Numbered from the stretch's first letter, positions 24,134-33,203 are shown. The stretch: 64,000 nucleotides of DNA from Hydrogenophaga aromaticivorans (GCF_013387465.1 NZ_VYGV01000006.1:95638-159637); one strand, 5' to 3'. Notes: a model not told the origin generated them from the letters alone. Program-made: numbers and translations.

Positions 24134-25249
24134 ATGGTGCGTTTGCCGTTGATGGTTTCAATGCTGGATTGCCCCGATCTGTCGGTACCCCATGAAGTGA
24201 TGCAGCACGTGGTTCACGTGGAGTCGTCACGCAATCCGTTCGCCATCGGCGTTGTGGGTGGGTATCTTGCAAGTCAACCCAAAAACCTTGAAGAGGCGCT
24301 GGCTGCGGTTCGCCAGCTGAAAGAAGAGGGCTACAACTTCTCGGTGGGTATTGCTCAGGTCAATCGCTACAACCTGGCGAAATACGGCTTGAATACCTAC
24401 GCTGAAGCATTCGATGTTTGCTCGAACCTCCGGGCGGGTTCCCGCATCCTGCGCGAGTGCTACGACCGCGCCCAGGACTGGGGCAAGGCGTTCAGCTGTT
24501 ACTACTCGGGCAACTTCGCCACCGGGTTTGAAACTGGTTACGTGCAGAAAATCTTTGCCTCCATGCGAAAGGTCCAGTTTGGCCTTGTGGCTCAAGCCCA
24601 ACCAGTCCGGATCATTCCCTACAACAACAACCCGCGAAAGCCAGCCAGGGACGACAACCTGCCCCTGGGTGGCAGCGGCGCGTCAACCGCTGCCCCATCC
24701 AGGCAGGCCGTTGGGTATCCAGAACCGCACAACATCCGCAAATACCAGCCTTCGACGCCGTTGTCCGTGACGGCGGCGGCGCTGGCCAACGCACGGGCGC
24801 CCTCGCAACGGTTGCCAATCGACGGCACTGGCATCGAAACGGCAGAAAACCGGCCCGCAATACCTGTCCCCGGACCGGGCGCCGAAATGCCGGGAGCGGC
24901 AAAGCTTTCATCGGGTGGCCTGAGCAACATCCCCACGCAAGTGGTGGGTGTCAATGGCGACCCCTACCAGACACGCTTGCTGCTGCCCGCCAGCGCGAAC
25001 TTGCCCGCAGAACAGCTTCCATTGCCCGACCTGAATGCTCTTGTGGCACCTGGTGCAGGAGGCACGCCCAAGCCACAAAAATTCACTGCAGCCAGGGCCA
25101 TGGCCACCCGCAAAGGCGGCAGTTTGTTGCAGGCCACCGAGTCTTCAGGGAAGCCTGAAAACGCCGTTGACGGCCCTTCACGGGTCGGCGACGCCAGTCC
25201 TGGGTTGCAGAGCAAACCATCATCTTCCGACAAGTCTTTTGTTTTTTAA
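24134..25249 (+). CDS. virB1: VirB1-type lytic transglycosylase of the T4SS
   Basis: 371 residues. SLT-type fold over residues ~10-150: the catalytic glutamate lies in HVVHVESSRNPFAIGVVGG, then SVGIAQVNRYNLAKYGL and CSNLRAGSRIL. It opens the peptidoglycan for T4SS assembly. The C-terminal ~220 residues are a Pro/Ala/Ser-rich low-complexity tail, as in other long VirB1 proteins. No signal peptide is encoded from this ATG, and the SD directly upstream is weak. First structural gene of the cluster. Confidence 0.85.
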   Translation: MVRLPLMVSMLDCPDLSVPHEVMQHVVHVESSRNPFAIGVVGGYLASQPKNLEEALAAVRQLKEEGYNFSVGIAQVNRYNLAKYGLNTYAEAFDVCSNLRAGSRILRECYDRAQDWGKAFSCYYSGNFATGFETGYVQKIFASMRKVQFGLVAQAQPVRIIPYNNNPRKPARDDNLPLGGSGASTAAPSRQAVGYPEPHNIRKYQPSTPLSVTAAALANARAPSQRLPIDGTGIETAENRPAIPVPGPGAEMPGAAKLSSGGLSNIPTQVVGVNGDPYQTRLLLPASANLPAEQLPLPDLNALVAPGAGGTPKPQKFTAARAMATRKGGSLLQATESSGKPENAVDGPSRVGDASPGLQSKPSSSDKSFVF

Positions 25250-25262
25250 TCAGGAGTAAACC

Positions 25263-25628
25263 GTGAATTGGCAATTTAACCAACAGGAAATCGAAAACAA
25301 AACAGTGCTTTCGCTGGTGTTTTTTTTCGTGCTGATGATGCTCTCCGTTGATGTGTATGCCCAGGCGGCTCCGGGTGGCACAGGTGGCTTTAAGGGGGCT
25401 TGTGACAACGTGGTGCTGTTTTTCCAGAATTTTGAAACCTTGTTGAAGGCTGTTTCGGTGTTGGTGGTTACGGTTGCGATTGTATTTGCCGGATATCAAA
25501 TTGCGTTCGCTCACAAACGACTTTCCGATGTTGCCCCCGTTCTTATCGGCGGTCTTTTGATCGGTGGTGCAGCAGCTATCGCCGGTTGGTTTACCGCGGG
25601 GTGGACTGGTGGTGCGACTACTTGCTGA
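25263..25628 (+). CDS. virB2: VirB2-type major pilin
   Basis: 121 residues from GTG 25263 with TCAGGAGTAAACC before it. Long signal segment with cleavage expected near VYAQAA (residues 31-36). Two hydrophobic helices follow (LLKAVSVLVVTVAIVFAG and VAPVLIGGLLIGGAAAIAGW), the pattern of VirB2 pilins. A terminal Cys and a Cys in GACDNV are present. This gene and virB3 are clearly more AT-rich than their neighbours. Confidence 0.85.
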   Translation: MNWQFNQQEIENKTVLSLVFFFVLMMLSVDVYAQAAPGGTGGFKGACDNVVLFFQNFETLLKAVSVLVVTVAIVFAGYQIAFAHKRLSDVAPVLIGGLLIGGAAAIAGWFTAGWTGGATTC

Positions 25629-25670
25629 TTTTTATCAGAGATTACCTCGGGCGAGAATTTTGGAGTCGAT

Positions 25671-25991
25671 GTGCAAAAAGATGTCTTGTTCCGGGGATGT
25701 ACCCGCCCAGCGATGATTTTGGGTGTCCCGTACATACCATTTCTCGTGGGTGCAGGATTACCGCTTTTGTTGGCCATGTATTTTTCGCTGTACATGTTGT
25801 TGTTGATTCCCTTCAGCATTTTCATCATGCGATTCATGACGAAAAAAGATGAAATGATTTTTCGTCTGATCGGGTTGAATCTGGCCTTTCGTTTTTTTCC
25901 GAAAAATCAACTGCAAAACGGTGGTGCCTGGGTATTTGGGCCGTCAAAGTATTCCAGGCATGCAAAAAAAGTGCGTGGCTACGAGGTCTGA
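25671..25991 (+). CDS. virB3: VirB3-type inner membrane protein
   Basis: 106 residues from GTG 25671. A VirB3 N-terminus (LFRGCTRPAMILGVPYIPF) is followed by a long hydrophobic hairpin (LVGAGLPLLLAMYFSLYMLLL ...) and a basic C-terminus. VirB3 sits with VirB4 in the inner membrane complex. Followed by a 52-base gap and virB4. Confidence 0.85.
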   Translation: MQKDVLFRGCTRPAMILGVPYIPFLVGAGLPLLLAMYFSLYMLLLIPFSIFIMRFMTKKDEMIFRLIGLNLAFRFFPKNQLQNGGAWVFGPSKYSRHAKKVRGYEV

Positions 25992-26043
25992 CGTGCTGTG
26001 GCAATCATGATCAAATTAATATGTAGTTGACCCCACCCCAGAT

Positions 26044-28515
26044 ATGTTTTCCCCTGACGCTGACTACAGCAATTTCATCCCTTTCAGTACCCATGTGGAT
26101 ACCCACGTGGTCAAGTCGCGAGAAGGTGACTACATGATCACCTGGCTCCTGAGCGGGTTTCCGTTCGTCGGGCGGGAGGACTGGGAGCTGGAGCACCGTC
26201 ACAAGACGTTCAACAGTCTGTTGCAAAGCCTGCGCGCGCCGGATTTCGAGAACATTGCCTTCTGGGCGCACGACGTGCGTCGGCGCCGGCCGATCAAGGC
26301 CGAAGCCAGCTTCCCGCACCGGTTCAGTCAGGCACTTCACGAGAGCTACATGGAGCGCTTGTCCAGCAAACGCCTGATGCAGAACGAGCTGTATCTGACG
26401 ATGATTTACCGTCCCGTGGTCAGTGGAAAGCGATTTGCGGCCATTTCCAGGGACGTGGAAGTCCTGCGCCGCGAGGAAAAGGCCTATCTCGAAAAAATCT
26501 ACGAACTGGTTGGCAATGTTGAGGCACTTCTGCAGGATTATTCACCGTATCGGCTGGGCTTGTACGAAAGCATCCACAAACAGGTGTTCTCCGAAAACCT
26601 GGAATTTTTCAGTTATCTGGTAAACCACGTCGATGAGCCGGTACCCGTGTTGCCCGCACCGATCTACGACTATTTGCCGACGAGCAAACACATGTTTTCA
26701 ACGGGCAGTGGCGATTTTGCAATCCGCACGGCCAACGGTGACAACTTCTATGGTGCAATTCTCAACATCAAGGAATATGCAGACAGCTCTTGGCCGGGCA
26801 TTCTGAATGGCCTGAAGTATCTGGAGTTTGAATACATCGTCACGCACTCCTTCACGCCCATGAGCCGTTACGCCTCCATGAAGGCGCTTGAACGGACCAA
26901 GGGCGCCATGTTGTCTTCCGAGGATAAAGCAGTCAGTCAGATTGTGGAGCTGGATTTCGCGATGGATCAACTGGCTTCCGGGAACTTTGTCTTGGGGCAA
27001 TACCATTTCAACATGGCTGTCTTCGCATCGGGCCAAGAGGAGTTGTACAACAACATTTCTCAAGCGCGGGCTCAGTTGTCGGGCGCGAGCTTTGTGACAG
27101 TGAAGGAAGATGTGGCGATTCCCGCTGCTTTTTATGCACAGCTGCCTTGTAACTGGCGCTTTCGACCGCGAATTGCGAACCTGAGTTCGCTCAATTTCCT
27201 GGGCTTGTGTCCATTGCACAACTTTGCCACCGGGAAACCCCATTTCAACCCTTGGGGTCCATCCGTCAGCATTTTGCAAACGCTGAACAATCAGGCTTAC
27301 CATTTCAATTTTCACGCCACCAAGCCTCACGAATACTCGCTCGGCGAAAAGGCCATCGCCAACACGATGGTCATTGGCAAGTCTGGCACTGGCAAGACCG
27401 CGCTCATCAATTTCCTGCTCGCGCAGGTGCAGAAAATCCAGCCCGAGCCCACGATATTTTTCTTTGACAAGGATCGTGGTGCCGAGATCTTTATACGGGC
27501 TTGCGGAGGCCGCTACTTCACGCTCGAAAAAGGGCGCCCGACCGGATTCAACCCCCTGCAATGCGAGAACACGCCGGAGAACGAACAGTTCCTGGTCGAA
27601 CTGGTGCAGACCTTGTGTGGAAAGGACAAGTACTCACCGTCCGAGCAGGAAGACCTGATCCGCGCCGTGCGTGCCATTCTCGATACACCACTGCATTTGC
27701 GAACCATGACCAATCTGCAGAAGAGCCTGCCCAACATGGGGGAGAACAGCCTCTTCGAATGCATCTCGGTCTGGTGCAAAGGCGGCCCGGCGGCCTGGGT
27801 GTTTGACAATCCCAGGGACAACATCGATTTCTCGGGCTCCAACATCATTGGTTTCGACTACACCGAGATCATCGAAGACGGTAAAACCCGCGAACCCATC
27901 ATCCAGTATCTGCTCCACCGCATGGAGAGCCTGATCGATGGTCGGCCGTTCATCTACGTGATGGACGAGTTCTGGAAAGTGCTCGAAGGCAAGGGCGGGT
28001 TGAAGGACTTTGCCAAGAACAAACAAAAGACCATTCGCAAACAGAACGGCCTGGGCATCTTTGCGACCCAAAGTCCGCAGGACGCCCTGAACAGCGACAT
28101 CTCCGCCGCATTGATCGAGCAGACCGCGACGCTCATCCTTCTACCCAACCCCAATGCGGACGCCAAGGACTACCTCGAAGGTCTCAAACTGACGCAGGCC
28201 GAGTTTGAGCTGGTGGTTGGGCTGGACGAGCGCAGCCGTTGCTTCCTGGTCAAACAAGGCCACAACGCCGTGTTGTGCCAGCTCAATCTGAATGGCATGG
28301 ACGACGAATTGGCGGTGTTGTCCGGTTCGAGCGACAACGTTGAAATCCTCAGCGAACTGCTGAGTGAGCACCCGACACCCAACCAACCCGATACCTGGTT
28401 GCCAGAGTTCCACGCGCGGCGCAAAGGGCTGCGAACCCACCGCAAGGCTGCCATGGTGTCCAGCAATGAGTTCCTGCGGCATGCACCGACGGAATCGGTT
28501 CGGTACGAAGTCTGA
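26044..28515 (+). CDS. virB4: VirB4-type T4SS ATPase
   Basis: 823 residues. CagE/VirB4 N-terminal domain, then an AAA+-like ATPase with Walker A GKSGTGKTALINFL near residue 445. Walker B is in FIYVMDEFWKVLEGKGG, followed by the motif FATQSPQDAL. Powers pilus biogenesis and substrate transfer at the inner membrane. Full length, no frame disruption. Confidence 0.95.
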   Translation: MFSPDADYSNFIPFSTHVDTHVVKSREGDYMITWLLSGFPFVGREDWELEHRHKTFNSLLQSLRAPDFENIAFWAHDVRRRRPIKAEASFPHRFSQALHESYMERLSSKRLMQNELYLTMIYRPVVSGKRFAAISRDVEVLRREEKAYLEKIYELVGNVEALLQDYSPYRLGLYESIHKQVFSENLEFFSYLVNHVDEPVPVLPAPIYDYLPTSKHMFSTGSGDFAIRTANGDNFYGAILNIKEYADSSWPGILNGLKYLEFEYIVTHSFTPMSRYASMKALERTKGAMLSSEDKAVSQIVELDFAMDQLASGNFVLGQYHFNMAVFASGQEELYNNISQARAQLSGASFVTVKEDVAIPAAFYAQLPCNWRFRPRIANLSSLNFLGLCPLHNFATGKPHFNPWGPSVSILQTLNNQAYHFNFHATKPHEYSLGEKAIANTMVIGKSGTGKTALINFLLAQVQKIQPEPTIFFFDKDRGAEIFIRACGGRYFTLEKGRPTGFNPLQCENTPENEQFLVELVQTLCGKDKYSPSEQEDLIRAVRAILDTPLHLRTMTNLQKSLPNMGENSLFECISVWCKGGPAAWVFDNPRDNIDFSGSNIIGFDYTEIIEDGKTREPIIQYLLHRMESLIDGRPFIYVMDEFWKVLEGKGGLKDFAKNKQKTIRKQNGLGIFATQSPQDALNSDISAALIEQTATLILLPNPNADAKDYLEGLKLTQAEFELVVGLDERSRCFLVKQGHNAVLCQLNLNGMDDELAVLSGSSDNVEILSELLSEHPTPNQPDTWLPEFHARRKGLRTHRKAAMVSSNEFLRHAPTESVRYEV

Positions 28516-28542
28516 ATGCGGACGATATACAGGGAATCTCGA

Positions 28543-28947
28543 ATGAAAACAAAACGGTGGATCTTGATTTTGGCCCTGTTGATGGCGGTGCCGTCGGCCT
28601 TTGCTGCTGCGGGTCAGTCCGAGTGCGGTGGGCTGGCGCCGGCCGGAACGGGCACGGGCAACGCCTATTTCAACGACGACCTGCCGGCTGGACAGGACGT
28701 GTTTTCCTTTTGCGCCTTTGGCTACCCTCCGCATTGCTGGGTGGGTGTCAATCCGATCGCGGGAACCTGGAAGATCGTCAGCAACTATTGCTTCAACCCC
28801 AAGTGGACCAGCACGTACGAAGAGGTTTGCCCCCATGGCCTCAAGCCCGGCACCTGGAAAAGCCCCGGGAAGATGCCTTTTGACACCAAAGGAGCACCCG
28901 GCAGCCCAGACGGGCTGAAGGAATGCCAGCACCTCATGGAGGAGTGA
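28543..28947 (+). CDS. Small exported Cys-rich protein of unknown function
   Basis: 134 residues from ATG 28543 (MKTKRWILILALLMAVPSAFA); an ATG at 28516 directly after virB4 adds nine residues before the signal peptide. After cleavage near AFAAAG the mature protein is ~113 residues with six cysteines (ECGG, SFCAF, PHCWV, NYCF, EVCPHG, KECQH), suggesting disulfides in the periplasm. I do not recognise a family. Its place between virB4 and virB5 suggests a T4SS accessory factor, effector or immunity protein. Confidence 0.7.
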   Translation: MKTKRWILILALLMAVPSAFAAAGQSECGGLAPAGTGTGNAYFNDDLPAGQDVFSFCAFGYPPHCWVGVNPIAGTWKIVSNYCFNPKWTSTYEEVCPHGLKPGTWKSPGKMPFDTKGAPGSPDGLKECQHLMEE

Positions 28948-29042
28948 TCCGGCATACCCCCCGTCGTTGGCAACGTATTGGGGGGCAAACATATTTCCAG
29001 ATTGTAAAAAAATAGATTTCAGAAGCAACCCAGGGAGGGTCC

Positions 29043-29606
29043 ATGCGTTTCTCTTATTCTGCCCGTCAATGGGCACCGTTGTTCGCCAGTGTGGTGCTGG
29101 CGTTGGCAAGTTCAAACGGCTTTGCCGGTCTGCCGGATCCGTCCAGCACACCCAAACCCGGGCAAATGCCCGAAGCCCCGGAGCCGCCAGAGCTGACGGA
29201 GCTGACGGAGCTGCCTGAAAGCGCTGAGCTGAAAATGCCCAAGCCCGGCCACGCCGCCGTGCCCCAGGTTTCCTGTGTGCAAAAGGGCAACATGGACATC
29301 ACCCGTCCGTCATTGCCCTTGCTGAGTTGCTGGGAAAGCGCTGCCTCGGAGGGGGAAAGTGCTTCCGAGCTTCAAAAAGCCTGCCTGGTTCAAATGACCC
29401 CGATGAAGGTCGACTCCGCCCTGGTGCCCAAGTGCCCGTCCAAGGCGCTGGGGGTTTGCACCGGTGCCCGAAGTGGCAAGGGAAGCTTGAGCAACCACTA
29501 CCACTACACACCGCAACCGTTGTCTGAATGGCGCAAGTCCAAGAAGAACTGCGAAAGAGCCGGCGGCGAATGGCATGGCTTGGGCAACCCGACTTCCTGG
29601 TTCTGA
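29043..29606 (+). CDS. Exported Cys-containing protein of unknown function
   Basis: 187 residues, GGAGGG ribosome binding site. Signal peptide (FASVVLALASSNGFAG), then a Pro/Glu-rich linker (residues ~30-70) with repeats such as ELTELTELPE. The C-terminal ~110 residues hold six cysteines (VSCVQ, LSCWE, KACLV, PKCPS, GVCTG, KNCER). I do not recognise a family. Like its upstream neighbour it lies within the T4SS cluster and probably acts in the periplasm or is secreted. Confidence 0.65.
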   Translation: MRFSYSARQWAPLFASVVLALASSNGFAGLPDPSSTPKPGQMPEAPEPPELTELTELPESAELKMPKPGHAAVPQVSCVQKGNMDITRPSLPLLSCWESAASEGESASELQKACLVQMTPMKVDSALVPKCPSKALGVCTGARSGKGSLSNHYHYTPQPLSEWRKSKKNCERAGGEWHGLGNPTSWF

Positions 29607-29913
29607 GACGTCAGGCGGCGCTGGGTGATCGGCAGCGGAACGCGGCATCACCGACTGTGGGCGTCGGCTGCACCGCCAGACCGCAGCGCGCCAAGCGTCT
29701 TAGTGCTCTGTACCTAAGAGTCGTTGGGTATAGGTTAAAAACTGAGAACAATCCATTGTCAGATCTGACAGTTGATAAGTCTTTTGGATACAAATATTGA
29801 CTATGCTTATCCGGTTTCCAGGCGAGGCAAGCATATACGAAGCACACCGTGCTACGAGCTTGGCCATTCATCAATGTTGCGCTCCGCGCGAACCCTAAGG
29901 CAGGAAGAAAACC
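29607..29913. other. 307-base AT-richer gap with a perfect palindrome
   Basis: No convincing gene. The second half is AT-rich and contains TGTCAGATCTGACA (29757-29770), a perfect 14-bp palindrome that looks like an operator or stem. Promoter-like hexamers (TTGATA / TATTGA, spacing 17) follow at 29772-29800 but are weak. Possibly an internal promoter region for the virB5-virB11 half of the cluster. Confidence 0.4.
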
Positions 29914-30279
29914 ATGAAACACATTTCCCAAGATTCCTTCATTTTGTTGAACCGCCGACGGGTGCTGGAGCGGTTTGCGTTGGGCGGCACGGCTGCTTTG
30001 GCGTTGGCGGCTTGTGGCGGGGGGGGCGGTGGTGACGATTCGGAAGGCATTGACCTCCGGGCGGCCTACGACAGGGTCGTCGAGGGGATGACCAGGGCCC
30101 AGGTCGTCCGCGCGGTTGGAAGAGAACCCAATTCAGTCAGCTCTGATGAAACGCTGTATTGGAGTGAAAATGGGCAGCAGCTTGACGTGGATATCAACGA
30201 TACGACTGGAATGACATATTGGGTGCGTTGGGACAGGTTGACTATGCCAATTGCAACGCTGAGAAAAGACTTTGACTGA
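29914..30279 (+). CDS. Small lipoprotein with BamE/SmpA-like domain
   Basis: 121 residues. N-terminal leader with a twin-arginine-like NRRRVLERFALGG segment and a lipobox LAAC followed by a glycine run. The mature part (AYDRVVEGMTRAQVVRAVGREPNSVSSDETLYW) has the helix-strand pattern of BamE/SmpA-type proteins, which are small outer-membrane lipoproteins. Good SD (AGGAAG). Lies just before virB5; role in the T4SS unknown. Confidence 0.65.
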   Translation: MKHISQDSFILLNRRRVLERFALGGTAALALAACGGGGGGDDSEGIDLRAAYDRVVEGMTRAQVVRAVGREPNSVSSDETLYWSENGQQLDVDINDTTGMTYWVRWDRLTMPIATLRKDFD

Positions 30280-30312
30280 TGCAGGTATGAGTTGTTTTAA
30301 AGGGGGTTTGTG

Positions 30313-30999
30313 ATGAGGCATTTGATGGTGCTCTTGGTTTTCTTGGCTCCGAGCTTTTCTATGGCTCAATGGGCTGTTTATGACGAAGCTGTGCTTCAGG
30401 AAATAAAAAGAATAAATGAAGTGAAAAAGCTGGGAAATGGCCATGACAAACTCGACGGAGATTTCAAAGGTGCCATCTCCAGTTCGTCTTCCGGCCAAGA
30501 TTTCACTCTGGGTACCGGCTCCAACCAAGCCATCTTGAAAGGGCTGGACACCAAATTTGAAACCATCACTGTGGACAATGCAGACAAGTACATTGGCACC
30601 GAGCAGGACTGCGGCTCCAATGATGCAAAGTTTCTCAAGCATTACAACGCTTGCGTGGGCTTGAGAAATCTGCGCTTGCAAACTCTCAAACAAAGTCAGG
30701 ACATGCTCAAAGTGTTGAACAAGCGACGAGAGCAGATTGTGAAACTCGTGGATTCGTCTCGAAATGATGTTAGTGACAAATCAGGTCAAATGCAGCGTTA
30801 CCACTTCGAGCTGCAGGCACAACAATCGCTGCTGCAGACCGACGCGATGCAATTGCAGGTGTTGATGGACGGCTACAAGCAGCGGGAAAAGACCTACGAA
30901 ATGCAGATGGTCGAGGCCAAGCGCGAGCGGGACACAGGCCGGTTCGATGCAGGCAAAGGGGCGCTGCGCAAGCCCTCTGTGCCGTTCGTCATGCCTTGA
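30313..30999 (+). CDS. virB5: VirB5/TrbJ-like minor pilin component
   Basis: 228 residues from ATG 30313 (GTG 30310 also possible). Signal peptide to about MAQWAVYD. The rest is mostly helical and charged (coiled-coil-like residues 120-205), with a Cys pair in QDCGSND...YNACVG. Length, leader and place before virB6 fit VirB5, the pilus-tip protein. Sequence similarity to known VirB5 is weak by eye, so this is largely a positional call. Confidence 0.7.
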   Translation: MRHLMVLLVFLAPSFSMAQWAVYDEAVLQEIKRINEVKKLGNGHDKLDGDFKGAISSSSSGQDFTLGTGSNQAILKGLDTKFETITVDNADKYIGTEQDCGSNDAKFLKHYNACVGLRNLRLQTLKQSQDMLKVLNKRREQIVKLVDSSRNDVSDKSGQMQRYHFELQAQQSLLQTDAMQLQVLMDGYKQREKTYEMQMVEAKRERDTGRFDAGKGALRKPSVPFVMP

Positions 31000-31054
31000 T
31001 GTCGTCTGAGCGAACAGCCATGACATTGAAATTGTTTTTTGCTGGAGGTTTCTG

Positions 31055-32653
31055 ATGCCTGCTTGTTCCGCTGCGGGGGTGTTGGCTGCCGGAGCCACGT
31101 TTGGGCTGGGCGGCATCACCGGGGCCAGCGCGGATTTGTTGACAGTGCTCAATGATGCGTTTTTCTATTGCTCGGTGCGCGAGTACATCATGGACGACAT
31201 CATCCAGGGTCCGTACAGGGAGCTGGTCGCACAAAAGCTTGCGATGGCGCTGGGGGTGATGTCCACCGTGATCATGACCATCTGGGTCTCTTTTCAGGGG
31301 TTTCAGATCATCTCGGGTGCGAATCGAAACCCCATCGTGCCGCTGTTCATGCAGACGGGCAAGATGGTCTTGATCTTGTCGCTGGTGGGCCTTGTCGCCG
31401 CGAATTCGCCAGTGATCGTGGATTGGGTGGGTGATTTCAAAAACCTGATCTCACAAGCCGTGGCCAACGGTACCGACATCACGACGCTCGTAGACCTAAA
31501 TCTGGGCATCACCTCGCTGCTCAACTCCATCACCGAGTCGATGAAGGTCATTGACAACGGGAAGGATCCGAATGCCATCACAACGACCGTGGGCTTGATC
31601 GGACAAAGTGGTCCGGCGATGCTGGTGGCGGTGTTGTTGATGTTGACCGAACTGTCGGTCACATTGGCCATCATGTTGGCGCCGATGTTCATCTTCTTCC
31701 TGCTGTTTCAGCAGACCTCGGCACTGTTTTGGTCTTGGGCCAAGTTCATTCTGGGCGCCCTGTTCTCGATGGCAACGCTGACCCTGATTGGTGCGCTGGT
31801 TTTGAAAGCAACGGCCATTTACGGGGGGGCGGTGGTTCTGGCTTATTACGGCGGCATCTTGAGCGGAACTGGCTTGTTCGATATTTCAGGGAGCTCGTTG
31901 CGATTGGCGGCTCTCGGAACGTTGATGTCGGCCATCATCATGGCGATCCCCCACACCATCATGCAGTTTTTCGGCGCTGGCGCTGGCTTTGCGGCCGGGG
32001 CGTTCGGGTTTGCAGGGGCCGGTGCTGTGGCGGGGAGTTTGGGTGCCGCCAAGGGACTGGGCGCTGGAACCGGCGTTGTCGCATTGGGCCAAAACCAGTC
32101 GCAAAACAGCGGGGCCGGCGGACAAGCAGGTATTGCTGGGGGACAGCCCAATCAAGCGCCGGGTCTGATCGGTGGTTCCCAGTCGCTCACTCAATCGGGA
32201 TACAGCGGCTCCAGCAATGGGGGCGTTTACAGCGCGCAAACGGCCATTGCGCGCCTCAACTCGGAGGCTGGCTCCCCAAGCGATGAGTCCACGGGGTCTC
32301 AGAACTTGTCTGGATCGAGAGGGTTGTTGGCCAATGACAGGGGGTCCACTGGCTTTCAGTCTGCTCGCCAAAACCAGTATGCGATGGAGCAGTCGGGCGA
32401 GCTGCGTCGCGACGAGTCGATGGGCAACCCGCCAACCGGAAGCCCTGCGGGCCGCAATGCGCAAGAAGTGACCTTGGATGAAAAGCGGGGTGTCTATACA
32501 ACGCTTGGCACCGACGCGGCACTCGCTGGCAGTGCGGGCCGTGGTGGCGATCTTCGTGTATCCGGATCAGACACAGATGTCCATGACGCAAATAAGGTGC
32601 CCTTGGCCAGAAATGAAGCGCACCCCGCGCGTCCGCCTCTTCGCTACCGCTGA
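31055..32653 (+). CDS. virB6: VirB6-type polytopic inner membrane channel protein
   Basis: 532 residues. An N-terminal Ala/Gly segment, then six or more hydrophobic helices over ~60-330 (MTIWVSFQGFQIISGANRNP is the conserved TrbL/VirB6 region). A ~190-residue Gly/Ser/Gln-rich hydrophilic tail (after about residue 345) is unusual for short VirB6 proteins but is seen in extended forms. Forms part of the inner membrane translocation complex. GGAGG ribosome binding site. Confidence 0.88.
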   Translation: MPACSAAGVLAAGATFGLGGITGASADLLTVLNDAFFYCSVREYIMDDIIQGPYRELVAQKLAMALGVMSTVIMTIWVSFQGFQIISGANRNPIVPLFMQTGKMVLILSLVGLVAANSPVIVDWVGDFKNLISQAVANGTDITTLVDLNLGITSLLNSITESMKVIDNGKDPNAITTTVGLIGQSGPAMLVAVLLMLTELSVTLAIMLAPMFIFFLLFQQTSALFWSWAKFILGALFSMATLTLIGALVLKATAIYGGAVVLAYYGGILSGTGLFDISGSSLRLAALGTLMSAIIMAIPHTIMQFFGAGAGFAAGAFGFAGAGAVAGSLGAAKGLGAGTGVVALGQNQSQNSGAGGQAGIAGGQPNQAPGLIGGSQSLTQSGYSGSSNGGVYSAQTAIARLNSEAGSPSDESTGSQNLSGSRGLLANDRGSTGFQSARQNQYAMEQSGELRRDESMGNPPTGSPAGRNAQEVTLDEKRGVYTTLGTDAALAGSAGRGGDLRVSGSDTDVHDANKVPLARNEAHPARPPLRYR

Positions 32654-32732
32654 TATGGCATTTCAAGAGTCACTTGATGTCGGGAAATTGCGTTTTTTAA
32701 TCCGTAAATACAACATGACCAAGACGAAAACA

Positions 32733-33146
32733 ATGAAAACCAGGGATCGAATGGCTCGCGCGGCGGCAGGCGTGCTCGTGCTGGGCCTCCTCCAGGCGTG
32801 TGCCGTGCCCAAGGCCATCGACATCGCCGACAACTGGAAACCAGTCAACACGCTTGCTTCGGTGCCCCAGGAAATTCCGCTCAAGGAAGAAGCGGAGCTC
32901 ATCAAATTCCAGATGCTGCCGACCGACGCGACCTTGCGCAACATGCTGGAGCGATGGGCAAAGGAGTACGGCGGTGCGCTGGACTGGCAGTACCCGAGCG
33001 ACCTGACGTTGGTGAGTGGACTGGAATCCATCAAGGACAACAACCTTCAGCGTGCGCTCAACACGGTGCGCCGCAACTACGCGGCCCAGAAGCTGCGCAT
33101 CCAGGTGTCGGCCAACAAGGCTGTGCTGGTGACCCGGATGCCTTGA
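32733..33146 (+). CDS. virB7: VirB7-type lipoprotein with N0-like C-terminal domain
   Basis: About 137 residues; ATG 32715, 32733 and 32751 are all in frame, with an SD-like AGGGA best placed for 32751. Lipobox LLQAC near the N-terminus, then a VPKAIDIADNW segment resembling the VirB9-binding part of VirB7. The C-terminal ~75 residues (TLRNMLERWAKEYGGALDW ... ALNTVRRNYAAQKLRIQV) look like an N0/secretin-type domain. Classic VirB7 is only ~50 residues; the extra N0 domain is a hallmark of the Xanthomonas-type T4SS. Confidence 0.8.
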   Translation: MKTRDRMARAAAGVLVLGLLQACAVPKAIDIADNWKPVNTLASVPQEIPLKEEAELIKFQMLPTDATLRNMLERWAKEYGGALDWQYPSDLTLVSGLESIKDNNLQRALNTVRRNYAAQKLRIQVSANKAVLVTRMP

Positions 33147-33203
33147 ACGGGCGGTCGGGATCGGGTTTGACAGGTATGGATCAACAAGGGTTTCAGGGCT
33201 GAT

